A stretch of 64,000 nucleotides of DNA from Sinorhizobium mexicanum (GTDB lineage: Bacteria > Pseudomonadota > Alphaproteobacteria > Rhizobiales > Rhizobiaceae): contig NZ_CP041239.1 in the NCBI RefSeq assembly GCF_013488225.1, positions 62,001 through 126,000 of the forward strand, read 5' to 3'. Shown in pieces: positions 53,335 to 61,633 of the stretch (the first letter of the stretch is position 1; the number at the start of each line of letters is the position of its first letter). The notes under the pieces are model-generated. The model worked only from the letters and a program-made list of their open reading frames with translations, did not search any database and had not been told where the DNA came from. A program made the translations under genes and the position numbers.

Positions 53335-54327
53335 ATGACCACCATCACGACCACACTCTTGCCAATGGCGGAGCTGTCAAACAGGGAGACCGACAGGGCA
53401 GTCGCAAGGCTGCATCGCGCGGTTATTCTCGGGCTTGTCGCGTTCCTGGCAGTCGCACCGTTCTTCTTGTACCCGGTCTTCATCATGAAGGTCTTATGCT
53501 TTGCACTGTTTGCGCTGGCCTTCAATCTTCTGCTCGGCTTCGGCGGCCTTCTCTCGTTCGGTCACGCCGCCTATTTCGGCATGGCAAGCTATGTTACTGC
53601 CTATGCCGCCAAACATTGGCACCTCACGCCGGAATGCGCGATCCTAGCCGGAACGGCTGTTGCGGCTGCTGTCGGTTTGATATTTGGCGCGATCGCCATT
53701 CGCAGACAGGGTATCTATTTTGCGATGATCACGCTCGCCTTGGCGCAGATGCTCTACTTCTTCGCGCTGCAGGCGCCGGAGTTCACCGGCGGCGAAGATG
53801 GAATTCAAGCCGTTCCCCGTGGTGCACTGCTTACAGTCTTCGATCTTTCGAACGACATGACGCTCTACGTGATGACGACCCTGATTTTCGTCGGCGGACT
53901 GCTACTTCTCTACCGCGTCATCCATTCGCCGTTCGGGCAGGTCTGCAAGGCGATCAGGGACGACGAACAGCGCGCGACGTCGCTCGGTTACGATGTCGAT
54001 CGTTACAAACTCCTGATCTTTGTTCTGTCGGCTACACTGGCGGGCCTTGCGGGCTCGACCAAGGCAATCATCTTCCAGCTGGCTTCGCTTACAGATATCC
54101 ACTGGTCGATGTCGGGTGAGGTGGTCTTGATGACACTCGTTGGCGGTCTCGGATCCATCTTTGGTCCGATCCTTGGAGCGGCGGTCATCGTCGCAATGCA
54201 GAGCTATCTGGCGCCCCTCGGTGCGTGGGTGACGGTGGCGCAGGGAACCATTTTCGTCGTTTGCGTCCTTTGTTTTCGCGAAGGTCTCATTGGGTTCGCC
54301 AAAAAAATCACGAATACGCCATTGTAG
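53335..54327 (+). CDS. Branched-chain-type ABC transporter permease (LivM-like)
   Basis: A 330-residue permease from ATG 53335, chosen because GGGAGGA lies at 53321-53327; an ATG at 53311 precedes that site. It has the LivM hallmarks LLLGFGGLLSFGHAAYFG and AIRDDEQRATSLGYDVDRYK (ATPase contact) and ends with a final helix. It is the last gene of the aromatic island before the IS630 element, which lies 122 bases on. Confidence 0.92.
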   Translation: MTTITTTLLPMAELSNRETDRAVARLHRAVILGLVAFLAVAPFFLYPVFIMKVLCFALFALAFNLLLGFGGLLSFGHAAYFGMASYVTAYAAKHWHLTPECAILAGTAVAAAVGLIFGAIAIRRQGIYFAMITLALAQMLYFFALQAPEFTGGEDGIQAVPRGALLTVFDLSNDMTLYVMTTLIFVGGLLLLYRVIHSPFGQVCKAIRDDEQRATSLGYDVDRYKLLIFVLSATLAGLAGSTKAIIFQLASLTDIHWSMSGEVVLMTLVGGLGSIFGPILGAAVIVAMQSYLAPLGAWVTVAQGTIFVVCVLCFREGLIGFAKKITNTPL

Positions 54328-54449
54328 CCGGATTGTTGTGGCGGATCCGTCCGCCGCTCGGCATGCGTAAGTTCAACCCACTTCAACGCAGTCGACTGCT
54401 CTTGGCACAAACGTTGCCGTTGAAAAAACGTGTGTATTCAACACTTTAG

Positions 54450-54475
54450 AGTCGGTCAGCTTTAAGCTGAATCGC
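54450..54475 (+). repeat. Left inverted repeat of IS630 element
   Basis: Pairs imperfectly with 55473-55498 (about 17 of 24 bases by eye); preceded by TA. Confidence 0.75.
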
Positions 54476-54536
54476 ACCAGGATTCCCTTTTTGCTGCAAT
54501 TGTGATTCAAGATCATTGCTGGTGAGGAGGCCAGCA

Positions 54537-54965
54537 ATGATGGCGCGACCTCTTTCGCTGGATCTACGCAAGCGCGTCGCCGACGCTTTGGCCGGGGGCA
54601 TGACAGTGCGGGCGGCCGCCTTGCGCTTTGGGATATCGGCGGCGACGGCGGTGCGGATCGGACAGCTTGACCGGTCCGGTCGCGGTTTGGCGCCGGCCAA
54701 GATGGGTGGCCATGTCAAACCCATGCTGCGGGACGCGGCGGCCGATGAGGTTCACCGCCGACTGGCGGCCAAAACCGATTGGACGGTGCGGGCGCTTGCC
54801 GCCGATCTGAAGGCGGCAGGGATCCATGTCTCTCATGACACCGTTTGGCGTTTCCTGCGCCGCGAAGGCAAGACATTTAAAAAAAATGCTGGTCGCCAGC
54901 GAGCAGGACAGGCCGAAGGTGGCGCGGTTCCGAAGCCGCTGGAAGACCCATCAACATCGACTTGA
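54537..54965 (+). CDS. IS630 transposase, N-terminal frame (orfA)
   Basis: Helix-turn-helix part of the transposase; ATG 54537 with GGAGG at 54526-54530. It starts ARPLSLDLRKRVADALAGG and contains the IS630 HTH (VRAAALRFGISAATAVRI) and the second HTH (VRALAADLKAAGIHVSHDT). Meaningful sequence ends at KTFKK, at the A8 run 54879-54886; the residues after it are out of frame until the stop at 54965. Confidence 0.85.
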   Translation: MMARPLSLDLRKRVADALAGGMTVRAAALRFGISAATAVRIGQLDRSGRGLAPAKMGGHVKPMLRDAAADEVHRRLAAKTDWTVRALAADLKAAGIHVSHDTVWRFLRREGKTFKKNAGRQRAGQAEGGAVPKPLEDPSTST

Positions 54966-55485
54966 TCCGCACCGCCTGGTGTTCATTGACGAAACCTGGG
55001 TCAAAACCAACATGACGCGTACCCGCGGCTGGTGTCAGCGCGGCCAGCCGCTTTTCGCCAGAATACCGCATGGCCATTGGGAGACGCTGACCTTCCTCGC
55101 CGGGCTGCGCCACGACCGCATCGTCGCGCCCTTCGTGCTCGATGGCCCGATCAACGCCACCGCCTTCACCGCCTGGGTCGAGCAATGCCTGGCACCAACC
55201 CTCAATCGCGGCGATATCGTCATCCTCGACAATCTCGGCAGCCACAAGAGCAAGCCGGCGCGCAACGCCATCCGCGATGCCGGCGCCCATCTGTTCTTCC
55301 TGCCGCCATACAGCCCCGATCTCAATCCGATCGAGATGATGTTCGCCAAACTCAAAACCCTGCTGCGCAAGGCCGACGAGCGCAGCGTCGACGCGACGTG
55401 GAGGCGCGTCGGCGAAGTGCTCAAGGCGTTCAGCCCGCACGAATGCGCCGCCTATCTCAGGCATGCAGGATATGTTTCAACGTAG
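54826..55485 (+). CDS. IS630 transposase, catalytic frame (orfB)
   Basis: DDE domain in the next frame, meaningful from the A8 run (KKMLVASEQDRPKVARFRSRW). It carries LVFIDETWVKTNMTRTRGW (first aspartate), VILDNLGSHKS (second aspartate) and FLPPYSPDLNPIEMMFAK (glutamate). Joining orfA and orfB needs a one-base shift at the A run: seven A residues would give one continuous gene. Either slippage makes the full transposase or the copy is inactivated. Confidence 0.85.
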   Translation: MSLMTPFGVSCAAKARHLKKMLVASEQDRPKVARFRSRWKTHQHRLDPHRLVFIDETWVKTNMTRTRGWCQRGQPLFARIPHGHWETLTFLAGLRHDRIVAPFVLDGPINATAFTAWVEQCLAPTLNRGDIVILDNLGSHKSKPARNAIRDAGAHLFFLPPYSPDLNPIEMMFAKLKTLLRKADERSVDATWRRVGEVLKAFSPHECAAYLRHAGYVST

Positions 55486-55498
55486 ACCTGACAGACTC
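55473..55498 (-). repeat. Right inverted repeat of IS630 element
   Basis: Imperfect reverse complement of the left end; followed by TA at 55499-55500. The transposase stop lies inside it. Confidence 0.75.
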
Positions 55499-55635
55499 TA
55501 GTGGCGATTTTGCTGGAAGACGGCGACTGGAACTCGCCTATGTGAATGCAATCACTCACCCCTTCAAGGCCGATCGACGGGTCGCACACGCGAGCATCGA
55601 AAAGTTGATAGCGGAGCTGCGGCGTTCGAATAGCC

Positions 55636-55929
55636 TTAGTTGCAGCGAACCGCGCCAAAAAACTCCCGGCAGGTCACGTCCACCGAATTTGCGGCTGCCA
55701 TGTCCTCGCGGGCGCTGGCGCGCCGGCGCCGGGCGATTTCGCCTTCGGTTTCCGCCTTGATGCATGGGACGAACTCAGGCGACTTCTCCGTAAAACCCTG
55801 ATCGACGCAGCGCTTGGCAATCTCGCCAGCGAGTTGCTTGCGCTGCGTGTAGCTCATTTCTTCAACGGTTTGGGTTTGGCAGCCGGAAAGTGCGAGGCCC
55901 AAGGCGACGGCAATCAGTTTCGTTTTCAT
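55636..55929 (-). CDS. Small putative lipoprotein, 97 residues
   Basis: Starts with a lipoprotein signal, MKTKLIAVALGLALSGC, with LALSGC as lipobox (cysteine 17). The rest is hydrophilic, with an arginine/alanine-rich helix (EIARRRRASARED) and three further cysteines. No family recognised. It follows the next lipoprotein gene by only a few bases in the same direction, so the two form an operon. It lies just beyond the IS630 insertion. Confidence 0.75.
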   Translation of the reverse strand: MKTKLIAVALGLALSGCQTQTVEEMSYTQRKQLAGEIAKRCVDQGFTEKSPEFVPCIKAETEGEIARRRRASAREDMAAANSVDVTCREFFGAVRCN

Positions 55930-55932
55930 GTG

Positions 55933-56265
55933 TTACTTGCAGCCCTTGCTTTTGAGCGAAGATTCGATCGCGTTGACCTTGCCTTTCGAGACGGCGACTT
56001 GACCCTCCTTGTCGCCTCCAAAAGTACTCGACATCGGTACGCCCACAAGGAACACGCCCACGGCATCCCCGGTGGCGGCCTGGTTCTGTTGCTTTGAAAC
56101 GGCGGCAAGGTTGGCCTGCTCTTTCAGTAGCTCTTGCGCCAATCCCTCGCAGCTCTGATTGGAATAGGCTGCCATCGGAATATCTACCGGCACGATAGCG
56201 TCAGGACGTTTGGCGCAGGAAGCCGCTGCCAGCGTGAACGCCAGCAAGACAAATCGGATTTTCAT
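55933..56265 (-). CDS. Small putative lipoprotein, 110 residues
   Basis: ATG 56265 gives MKIRFVLLAFTLAAASC, a lipobox signal (AAASC, cysteine 17), with GAGGGG upstream; the longer open frame from 56406 is a non-coding overrun. The mature part has CEGLAQELLKEQANLAAVSKQ, an amphipathic helix, then GDAVGVFLVGVPMSSTFGGDKEG, which resembles small conserved rhizobial lipoproteins that carry a helix plus a glycine-rich hydrophobic patch. Function unknown. Confidence 0.75.
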   Translation of the reverse strand: MKIRFVLLAFTLAAASCAKRPDAIVPVDIPMAAYSNQSCEGLAQELLKEQANLAAVSKQQNQAATGDAVGVFLVGVPMSSTFGGDKEGQVAVSKGKVNAIESSLKSKGCK

Positions 56266-56464
56266 AGATGCCCCTCTGAGAAGTATATTGCCCCTACCGC
56301 AGCTAAGCACGGCCCAATAGAGCAGGGAAGGGCAGAAGCAATGGAATTCCACAGACATAATTCCAACAGCGGAACGAGATTCGCGCCGGATCGCTCCATT
56401 GACCAACTCTGACTGTTGGTCAGCACTGATGGCCAGCTATTCCGCGGCATCGCTCCGACTGGAA

Positions 56465-56671
56465 CTATTCACCTATCACCCCGTCAAACACTTCCAACAT
56501 CGCGTCACTGATGGCCTTGCCAAGCGCGACTGCAGTCGCCGTTAATGCTTCCTCGTCCACGTCACGAGCAGCCATCGCAAAGGCGGCGCCTTCGGCGGTC
56601 ACAATTTCCTGTGCACGCTGGATTGCCCACAGAGCGAAGTCGCTGCGGCTGCTGATTTCGACGGTTTCCAT
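56465..56671 (-). CDS. Small acidic protein, 68 residues, unknown function
   Basis: Good AGGAGA ribosome site five bases before ATG 56671. The product is helical and acidic (VEISSRSDFALWAIQRAQE..., ending DGVIGE), with no signal peptide or cysteines. I do not recognise a family. It is divergent from the exonuclease gene across about 96 bases. Confidence 0.6.
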   Translation of the reverse strand: METVEISSRSDFALWAIQRAQEIVTAEGAAFAMAARDVDEEALTATAVALGKAISDAMLEVFDGVIGE

Positions 56672-56767
56672 GATTTCTCCTGAATTGTTCGAGCGGATGC
56701 CTTATAGCGAGTTTGGCAGACAATACAGCCCGACGAGTCGTTTCTGAAAATCAGCCCGAGAAACCGC

Positions 56768-57739
56768 ATGGCGCAGCAGTTCGACCTGTTTGTTTCGAAT
56801 GAACCGGCTTTTGCGAAGCCGGCAGGCTTATCGGCAACGAAGCGCCTGGCCTCGATTGCGTTGAGCGAAGACGAGATGGTCCGGCAACTCCAGGCGACGG
56901 GCCGGTACCGCATCCTTAAGAAGCTCGAACCGCGCCCTGTCACAACGGCTGCGCGCCCTGAGTTTCCCCTGAAAGGCATCATACTTGATACTGAAACCAC
57001 TGGCCTTAATCATCGCAAGGACGAGATCATAGAGATCGGCGCGGTCGCGTTCACCTTCGATGAGACCGGCAATATCGGCGACATCACCGGCGTCTACGGT
57101 GGCCTGCAACAGCCGACAAGCCCGATTCCGGCAGAGATCACCCGTCTGACCGGCATCACCGACGAGATGGTGACCGGGCATATGATCGACACGGCTCAGC
57201 TCCGTGCGCTGGTCGAGCCTGCCGACCTTGTGATTGCCCACAATGCCGGCTTCGATCGGCCGTTCTGCGAGGCCTTCTCGCCCATCTTTGTCGGCAAGGC
57301 CTGGGCCTGTTCCGTCTCGGAGATCGATTGGCCCTCGCGTGGCTTCGAAGGAACCAAGCTCGGTTATCTGATCGGCCAGGCGGGCTACTTCCATGAGGGT
57401 CACCGGGCCGTCGACGACTGCTTTGCCCTGCTCGAGGTTTTGGCTCAGGGCGATGGAGTAGTGGGAGACACGCCGTTCGCCGAACTCTACACAGCAAGCC
57501 AGCAGTCGCGCGTCCGCGTCTTCGCCGAAAACAGCCCCTTCGACATGAAGGACCATCTCAAGGCGCGCGGCTACCGTTGGGCGGACGGCAGCGATGGCCG
57601 GCCGAAATCCTGGTGGATCGAGATTGCCGAAGACGCGCTCGACAACGAGCTTCGCTATCTCCGATCGGAAATCTACCACTGGGACGAGGCCGACCCGCCG
57701 ATCAAGCGGCTGACCGCCTTCGACCGCTTCAGGGCTTGA
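56768..57739 (+). CDS. DnaQ-type 3'-5' exonuclease (DEDDh family)
   Basis: A 323-residue protein with the DEDDh exonuclease core at about residues 70-230: ExoI IILDTETTGL, ExoII IAHNAGFDRPF, ExoIII GHRAVDDCFAL (histidine and final aspartate). The C-terminal 90 residues (LKARGYRWADGSDGRPKSWW) match a short domain often following such exonucleases in rhizobia. No polymerase is fused. A role in repair or RNA/DNA trimming is possible; nearby repair genes fit. Confidence 0.9.
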   Translation: MAQQFDLFVSNEPAFAKPAGLSATKRLASIALSEDEMVRQLQATGRYRILKKLEPRPVTTAARPEFPLKGIILDTETTGLNHRKDEIIEIGAVAFTFDETGNIGDITGVYGGLQQPTSPIPAEITRLTGITDEMVTGHMIDTAQLRALVEPADLVIAHNAGFDRPFCEAFSPIFVGKAWACSVSEIDWPSRGFEGTKLGYLIGQAGYFHEGHRAVDDCFALLEVLAQGDGVVGDTPFAELYTASQQSRVRVFAENSPFDMKDHLKARGYRWADGSDGRPKSWWIEIAEDALDNELRYLRSEIYHWDEADPPIKRLTAFDRFRA

Positions 57740-57813
57740 GGACCTTCGCTTCGCGCATGGCTGGATTGCGAATTCCGTCCTACGATCCGGGCGGGATCAT
57801 TGTATAGTTAGGT

Positions 57814-57975
57814 CTATCGAAGCGATGCACCTCCTCCCGCAGGACTTCGATGTGTAAATGACCTTCTCCTCCTCCCAAGGTCGTTTGCGGGATCAGCGCC
57901 CATTCCTCCTCCCGGGGTGCTGATCGGTTCTTTTGGAAAAGCCTGCCGCACCTCCTCCCGCGGCAGGCTTTTTCG
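57814..57975 (+). ncRNA. Small RNA with four stem-loops displaying CCUCCUCCC anti-Shine-Dalgarno motifs
   Basis: Four consecutive hairpins each expose CTCCTCCC in the loop. (1) TCGAAG..TGC / GCA..CTTCGA, 57817-57850. (2) AAATGACCTT / AAGGTCGTTT, 57856-57886. (3) GATCAGCGCCC / GGGGTGCTGATC, 57891-57924. (4) GCCTGCCGC / GCGGCAGGC, 57941-57968, followed by T5, a terminator. A TATAGT at 57803-57808 is a plausible -10 box, giving a start near 57814; the -35 is poor. Loop motifs of this kind define the alpha-r14 (NfeR1) RNAs of rhizobia and the CcsR 'cuckoo' RNAs of Rhodobacter, which block ribosome sites. Four motifs are more than I recall for alpha-r14. It lies between the exonuclease and dinB, transcribed towards dinB. 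Confidence 0.8.
57941..57975 (+). terminator. Rho-independent terminator of the small RNA
   Basis: Perfect nine-base stem GCCTGCCGC / GCGGCAGGC with a CCTCCTCCC-bearing loop, then TTTTT. The same stem could also stop convergent dinB transcription, though the T-tract faces the RNA direction. Confidence 0.82.
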
Positions 57976-57996
57976 TTTCTGGTCAGGCAGAGTGCA

Positions 57997-59085
57997 TCAA
58001 AGCGCAAAGGCGAGTTGCGGCTCGTTCCTGTTGTCCACCGTATCGAGAGACGAAAGCGTTACGCCGAGCAGTCGAATCCCCTTAGGCGCAGGAAAGAGTG
58101 GCGACAGCAACAGGTCTACGATGTCGGCGACTTCGGCCGCGCTCGGGACCGGTGCGGTGGTGGTCTTGCTCCTGGTGATCTGCGTGAAATCTGACCACTT
58201 CACCTTGAGCGTCACGGTCTTGCCGCGGATGCCGTTGGCTTCGCAGTAGCGCCAGACCTTGTCGATCAGCGGCATGAGACCGGCACGGGCGGTCTCGAGA
58301 TCATGTATGTCCTCCCGGAACGTATCCTCGGCGCCGATGGATTTCCGGGTGCGGTCGGGCCTGACCTCACGTTCGTCGATACCGCGGGCGATCCAGTAGA
58401 AATATGGTCCCGATTTTCCGAAATGCCGCTGCAGGAAGGCGAGATCACGCGCCTTGAGATCGGCGCCGGTCTCGATCCCGAGCCTCTTCATCTTCTCAGC
58501 CGTCGCCGGTCCGACGCCGTGGAACTTCTTAATGGGAAGCGCCTCGACGAAGGCGGGACCGTGTTTCGGCGTGATGACGAACAGGCCATCGGGCTTGCGC
58601 TGGTCGGAGGCCATCTTGGCGAGGAACTTGTTGTAGGAGACGCCGGCCGACGCGGTGAGGCCCGTCTCGGCTTTGATGCGGGCACGGATCTCCTCGGCGA
58701 TCTCGGTTGCGAGCTCCACGCCCTTCAGGTTTTCGGTGACGTCGAGATAGGCCTCATCGAGCGACAGCGGTTCGATCAGGGTCGTGTACTCGGCAAAGAT
58801 CGCGTGAATCTGCCGCGACACTGACCGGTAGACGTCAAAGCGGTGCGGCACGAAAATCAGGTCAGGGCATTTGCGCTTGGCGGTGACCGACGGCATTGCC
58901 GAATGAACGCCGAATTTGCGGGCCTCGTAGCTCGCGGCCGCCACCACGCCGCGCGCTTCCGGATAGCCGACGGCGACCGGTTTGCCACGGAGCTCCGGAT
59001 TGTCGCGCTGTTCGACCGAGGCATAGAATGCATCCATGTCGATGTGGATGATTTTGCGCAGGCGGCCGTGAGTGGAAGGAACCAT
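57997..59085 (-). CDS. dinB: DNA polymerase IV (DinB)
   Basis: Y-family translesion polymerase, 362 residues from ATG 59085 (AGGAG 10 bases upstream); the frame extends back to 59130. Catalytic residues are in IIHIDMDAFYASVEQRDN (two aspartates) and PLSLDEAYLDVT (SLDE). The thumb helix-hairpin-helix is HGVGPATAEKMKRLG, and KVKWSDFTQITRS marks the little finger. The C-terminus QLAFAL resembles a sliding-clamp motif. It is divergent from the imuA-imuB-dnaE2 operon. Confidence 0.95.
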   Translation of the reverse strand: MVPSTHGRLRKIIHIDMDAFYASVEQRDNPELRGKPVAVGYPEARGVVAAASYEARKFGVHSAMPSVTAKRKCPDLIFVPHRFDVYRSVSRQIHAIFAEYTTLIEPLSLDEAYLDVTENLKGVELATEIAEEIRARIKAETGLTASAGVSYNKFLAKMASDQRKPDGLFVITPKHGPAFVEALPIKKFHGVGPATAEKMKRLGIETGADLKARDLAFLQRHFGKSGPYFYWIARGIDEREVRPDRTRKSIGAEDTFREDIHDLETARAGLMPLIDKVWRYCEANGIRGKTVTLKVKWSDFTQITRSKTTTAPVPSAAEVADIVDLLLSPLFPAPKGIRLLGVTLSSLDTVDNRNEPQLAFAL

Positions 59086-59132
59086 GCCCACTTCGCTCCT
59101 GCCATCACCATCCGGCCCTCGCGCGATCATCC

Positions 59133-59147
59133 GTTCCTCTCATGTTG
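59133..59147 (+). promoter_or_regulatory. Weak LexA-like box upstream of dinB
   Basis: GTTC-N7-GTTG, one base off the alphaproteobacterial GTTC-N7-GTTC consensus, about 48 bases upstream of the dinB start. Function uncertain. Confidence 0.35.
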
Positions 59148-59369
59148 CTGCCGCATATCTTACCCGAAACCGCATCGGGATTGGTGGGCCAGTTAACCGG
59201 ACTATCATGCCTCTGTGGCGCATCAAAAGTTTCGACCGGCGCAGATCCTCGTTTCGCAATTCCGTTGTTTTCGTAGGCGAACCCGAAATCGCGCCGCCAT
59301 GCCTGCAGCCCAGCGGCTGTTTCACCCAAAAGAGTCCCTTCGCGGTTGATTGACTCTCTTTCGATTTGA

Positions 59370-59384
59370 GAACAAATAGGGAAC
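59370..59384 (+). promoter_or_regulatory. LexA (SOS) box of the imuA-imuB-dnaE2 operon
   Basis: GAAC-N7-GAAC, the exact reverse-complement form of the alphaproteobacterial LexA consensus GTTC-N7-GTTC, 50 bases before the imuA start. The rest of the 59086-59433 gap holds no gene. It predicts DNA-damage induction of the cassette. Confidence 0.85.
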
Positions 59385-59433
59385 ATATCAGCAGTTCCAA
59401 TTGTTGCAATGCCTGAAGGAGGCGCCAATTAGC

Positions 59434-60195
59434 ATGCGTGATCACGCCGTCAATCCTGTTATCGCCGGTCTGCGCCAGCGTATCGAGCGGCTGGAGGGCG
59501 GAGTGGCACGCGATCGCACGGTGCTACCTTTCGGTGTTGCGGCGATCGACGACCGTCTTCCGGGAGGCGGGTTGGCTCTGGGTGCGCTGCATGAAGTCGC
59601 CGGTGGCGGCAATGGCGCAATCGACGGCGCGGCCGCCGCGCTGTTTGCCGCCGGCATAGCCGCGCGCACCAAGGGCAAGGTGCTCTGGTGCGTGACACGC
59701 GCCGATCTCTTTGCGCCAGCGCTCGCACAGGCGGGCCTGCCGCCCGGCCGCGTCATCTATGTCGAGGCCGGTGACGAAAAGGCGCTGCTTTCCTGCATTG
59801 AGGAGGGACTGCGCCATGGCGGCCTGGGCGCCGTCGTCGGCGAGCTCGCGCGCCTTTCGATGACAGCCTCGCGCCGCCTGAAGCTTGCGGCGGAAAGTTC
59901 CGGCACCATCGGCATTGCCGTGCGCCGCTGGCGGCGCCAGACCGAGGCATCAGATTTCGGGCAGCCGACGGCATCGGTCACCCGTTGGCGGGTTTCGGTG
60001 TTGCCGTCCGCTCCCTTGCCGGTCCCAGGGGTCGGCCGTGCCCGATGGCTTCTCGAACTGATCCGCTGTCGCGCCGGTGAAAGTGCTGATTTCGAAGTGG
60101 AGGCCCCAGATGCCAAGGGTCGTATCGCTCTTCCTTCCGACCTGGTCCACGGATCGCCTCAGAAGGAAATTGGGCGACGCCGCGCCTCCGCCTGA
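59434..60195 (+). CDS. imuA: ImuA, RecA-like mutasome protein
   Basis: About 253 residues from ATG 59434 (AAGGAGG at 59416-59422). It opens with VIAGLRQRIERLEGG, then FGVAAIDDRLPGGGLALGALHEVAGGG, typical of ImuA, and shows the weak RecA-like core with a degraded P-loop. In alphaproteobacteria ImuA works with ImuB and DnaE2 in SOS mutagenesis. It overlaps imuB by 86 bases. Confidence 0.92.
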   Translation: MRDHAVNPVIAGLRQRIERLEGGVARDRTVLPFGVAAIDDRLPGGGLALGALHEVAGGGNGAIDGAAAALFAAGIAARTKGKVLWCVTRADLFAPALAQAGLPPGRVIYVEAGDEKALLSCIEEGLRHGGLGAVVGELARLSMTASRRLKLAAESSGTIGIAVRRWRRQTEASDFGQPTASVTRWRVSVLPSAPLPVPGVGRARWLLELIRCRAGESADFEVEAPDAKGRIALPSDLVHGSPQKEIGRRRASA

Positions 60196-61633
60196 GACGC
60201 CGTTCGTTCTGATCGGCCGCCAGCAGCGGCGGCGCAGTGTCGTGGCCGTCGACAGCGCCGCATTTGCCGCGGGTCTGCGCGTCGGCATGCCGGCAAGCAA
60301 GGCGCAGGCTCGCGTTTCCGGACTCGTCGTTATGGATGCCGACCCGGCCGCAGACGTCGAGGCGCTCGAACGCCTGGCGCTCTGGGCGCTGCAACGCTAC
60401 GCGCCGATCGTTGCCGCCGATCCGCCGGACGGTCTGGTCATAGACACGACCGGCGCCGATCATCTGCATGGTGGCGAGGAGTTAATGCTGTCGGGAATGG
60501 TCAATCGCTTTTGTCACTCCGGCATTGCTGCGCGTGCGGCTGTCGCTGACACCTGGGGTGCGGCGCATGCCGGTGCCCGGTTCCGGGCTAACCCCACCCT
60601 CGTCATTCCGCCGGGCCGGCACGTGGACGTCCTGCATCGGTTGCCGATCACCGCCCTACGTCTCGATAGTGCCGTTACCGACGGTCTTCGGGCGCTCGGT
60701 TTTGATACCGTCGGCGAGGTCGCCAGCCAGCCCCGTGCGCCGCTTGCACTTCGTTTCGGACCGGAGCTCGGCCGCCGGATCGACCAGGCAATGGGGCGGG
60801 TCGCCGAACCTATCGACCCTATGCGCACGCCCGATCTCATCGAAGTCCGCCGCGCCTTCGGTGAGCCGATCGGCGCGGCCGAGACGATCTCGCGCTACAC
60901 CGCCAGACTGGTGGATCAGCTTTGTCACGTTTTGGAGGAGAAAGGCCTCGGCGTCCGCCGCCTCGATCTCCTGTTTCACCGCGTCGACAACACCTATCAG
61001 GCAATCCGTGCCGGGACCGCCCGGCCGGTTCGCGACGGCAGGCGGCTCACTCGCTTGCTCACCGATCGGATCGAGACCATCGATCCCGGCTTCGGGATCG
61101 AGATCATGTCTCTGACGGCAAGCCATGCGGAACCGCTGATGGCGCGGCAAGTGATCTCCTCGCTGGTCGAGGAACCGGAAGCCGACGTCTCCGACCTGAT
61201 CGACACCCTCGGCAACCGCATCGGTGAGCGGCGGCTTTATCGCGTCGCACCGGTTGCGAGCGACGTTCCGGAGCGCTCCTTTATGCGTGTCGCGCCGATG
61301 TCCCCGGACAATGGCGAGAACTGGCCGGATCACTGGCCGCGACCCGCCCGGCTGCTTGCGCGTCCCGAACCGATCGAGACCATGGCGCTTCTGCCTGATC
61401 ACCCGCCAGTCAGCTTCACCTGGCGCGGCGTAAGGCGCCGCGTCCGGCGCGCCGACGGCCCCGAGCGGGTGTTCGGCGAGTGGTGGAAGCGCGACGCCGA
61501 ATTGGTCGCGGTGCGCGACTATTTCCAGGTCGAGGACGACGCCGGCGAACACTACTGGATCTTTCGCGCCGGCGATGGCGAGCACAGCGAGACCGGTAGC
61601 CAGAAATGGTTCCTGCACGGGATATTCGGATGA
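60110..61633 (+). CDS. imuB: ImuB, inactive Y-family polymerase homologue
   Basis: 507 residues from ATG 60110 (GTGGAGG upstream). The Y-family fold is visible ([46 protein letters not shown]), but the metal-binding acids of DinB are replaced (no DMDAFY and no SLDE), as known for ImuB, which acts as the hub binding the clamp and DnaE2. Stop overlaps dnaE2 (ATGA). Confidence 0.93.
   Translation: MPRVVSLFLPTWSTDRLRRKLGDAAPPPETPFVLIGRQQRRRSVVAVDSAAFAAGLRVGMPASKAQARVSGLVVMDADPAADVEALERLALWALQRYAPIVAADPPDGLVIDTTGADHLHGGEELMLSGMVNRFCHSGIAARAAVADTWGAAHAGARFRANPTLVIPPGRHVDVLHRLPITALRLDSAVTDGLRALGFDTVGEVASQPRAPLALRFGPELGRRIDQAMGRVAEPIDPMRTPDLIEVRRAFGEPIGAAETISRYTARLVDQLCHVLEEKGLGVRRLDLLFHRVDNTYQAIRAGTARPVRDGRRLTRLLTDRIETIDPGFGIEIMSLTASHAEPLMARQVISSLVEEPEADVSDLIDTLGNRIGERRLYRVAPVASDVPERSFMRVAPMSPDNGENWPDHWPRPARLLARPEPIETMALLPDHPPVSFTWRGVRRRVRRADGPERVFGEWWKRDAELVAVRDYFQVEDDAGEHYWIFRAGDGEHSETGSQKWFLHGIFG

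Larger units (their letters stand above)
54450..55498 (+). mobile_element. IS630-family insertion sequence (about 1049 bp)
   Basis: Ends are imperfect inverted repeats of about 25 bases: left begins GAGTCGGTCAGC at 54450, right (reverse complement) begins GAGTCTGTCAGG at 55498. TA at 54448-54449 and TA at 55499-55500 form the TA duplication typical of IS630/Tc1-mariner elements. It encloses one transposase split in two frames. Confidence 0.88.

Noticed and set aside
55501..55635. Possible gene end between the IS630 element and the lipoprotein genes
   Set aside because: Short open frames here continue from shadow reading of the transposase and show no family resemblance.
57814..57975. Repeated CCTCCTCCC units considered as a CRISPR-like array
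   Set aside because: Units are only eight to nine bases, sit in hairpin loops with differing stems, and spacing is irregular; a structured RNA explains them better.
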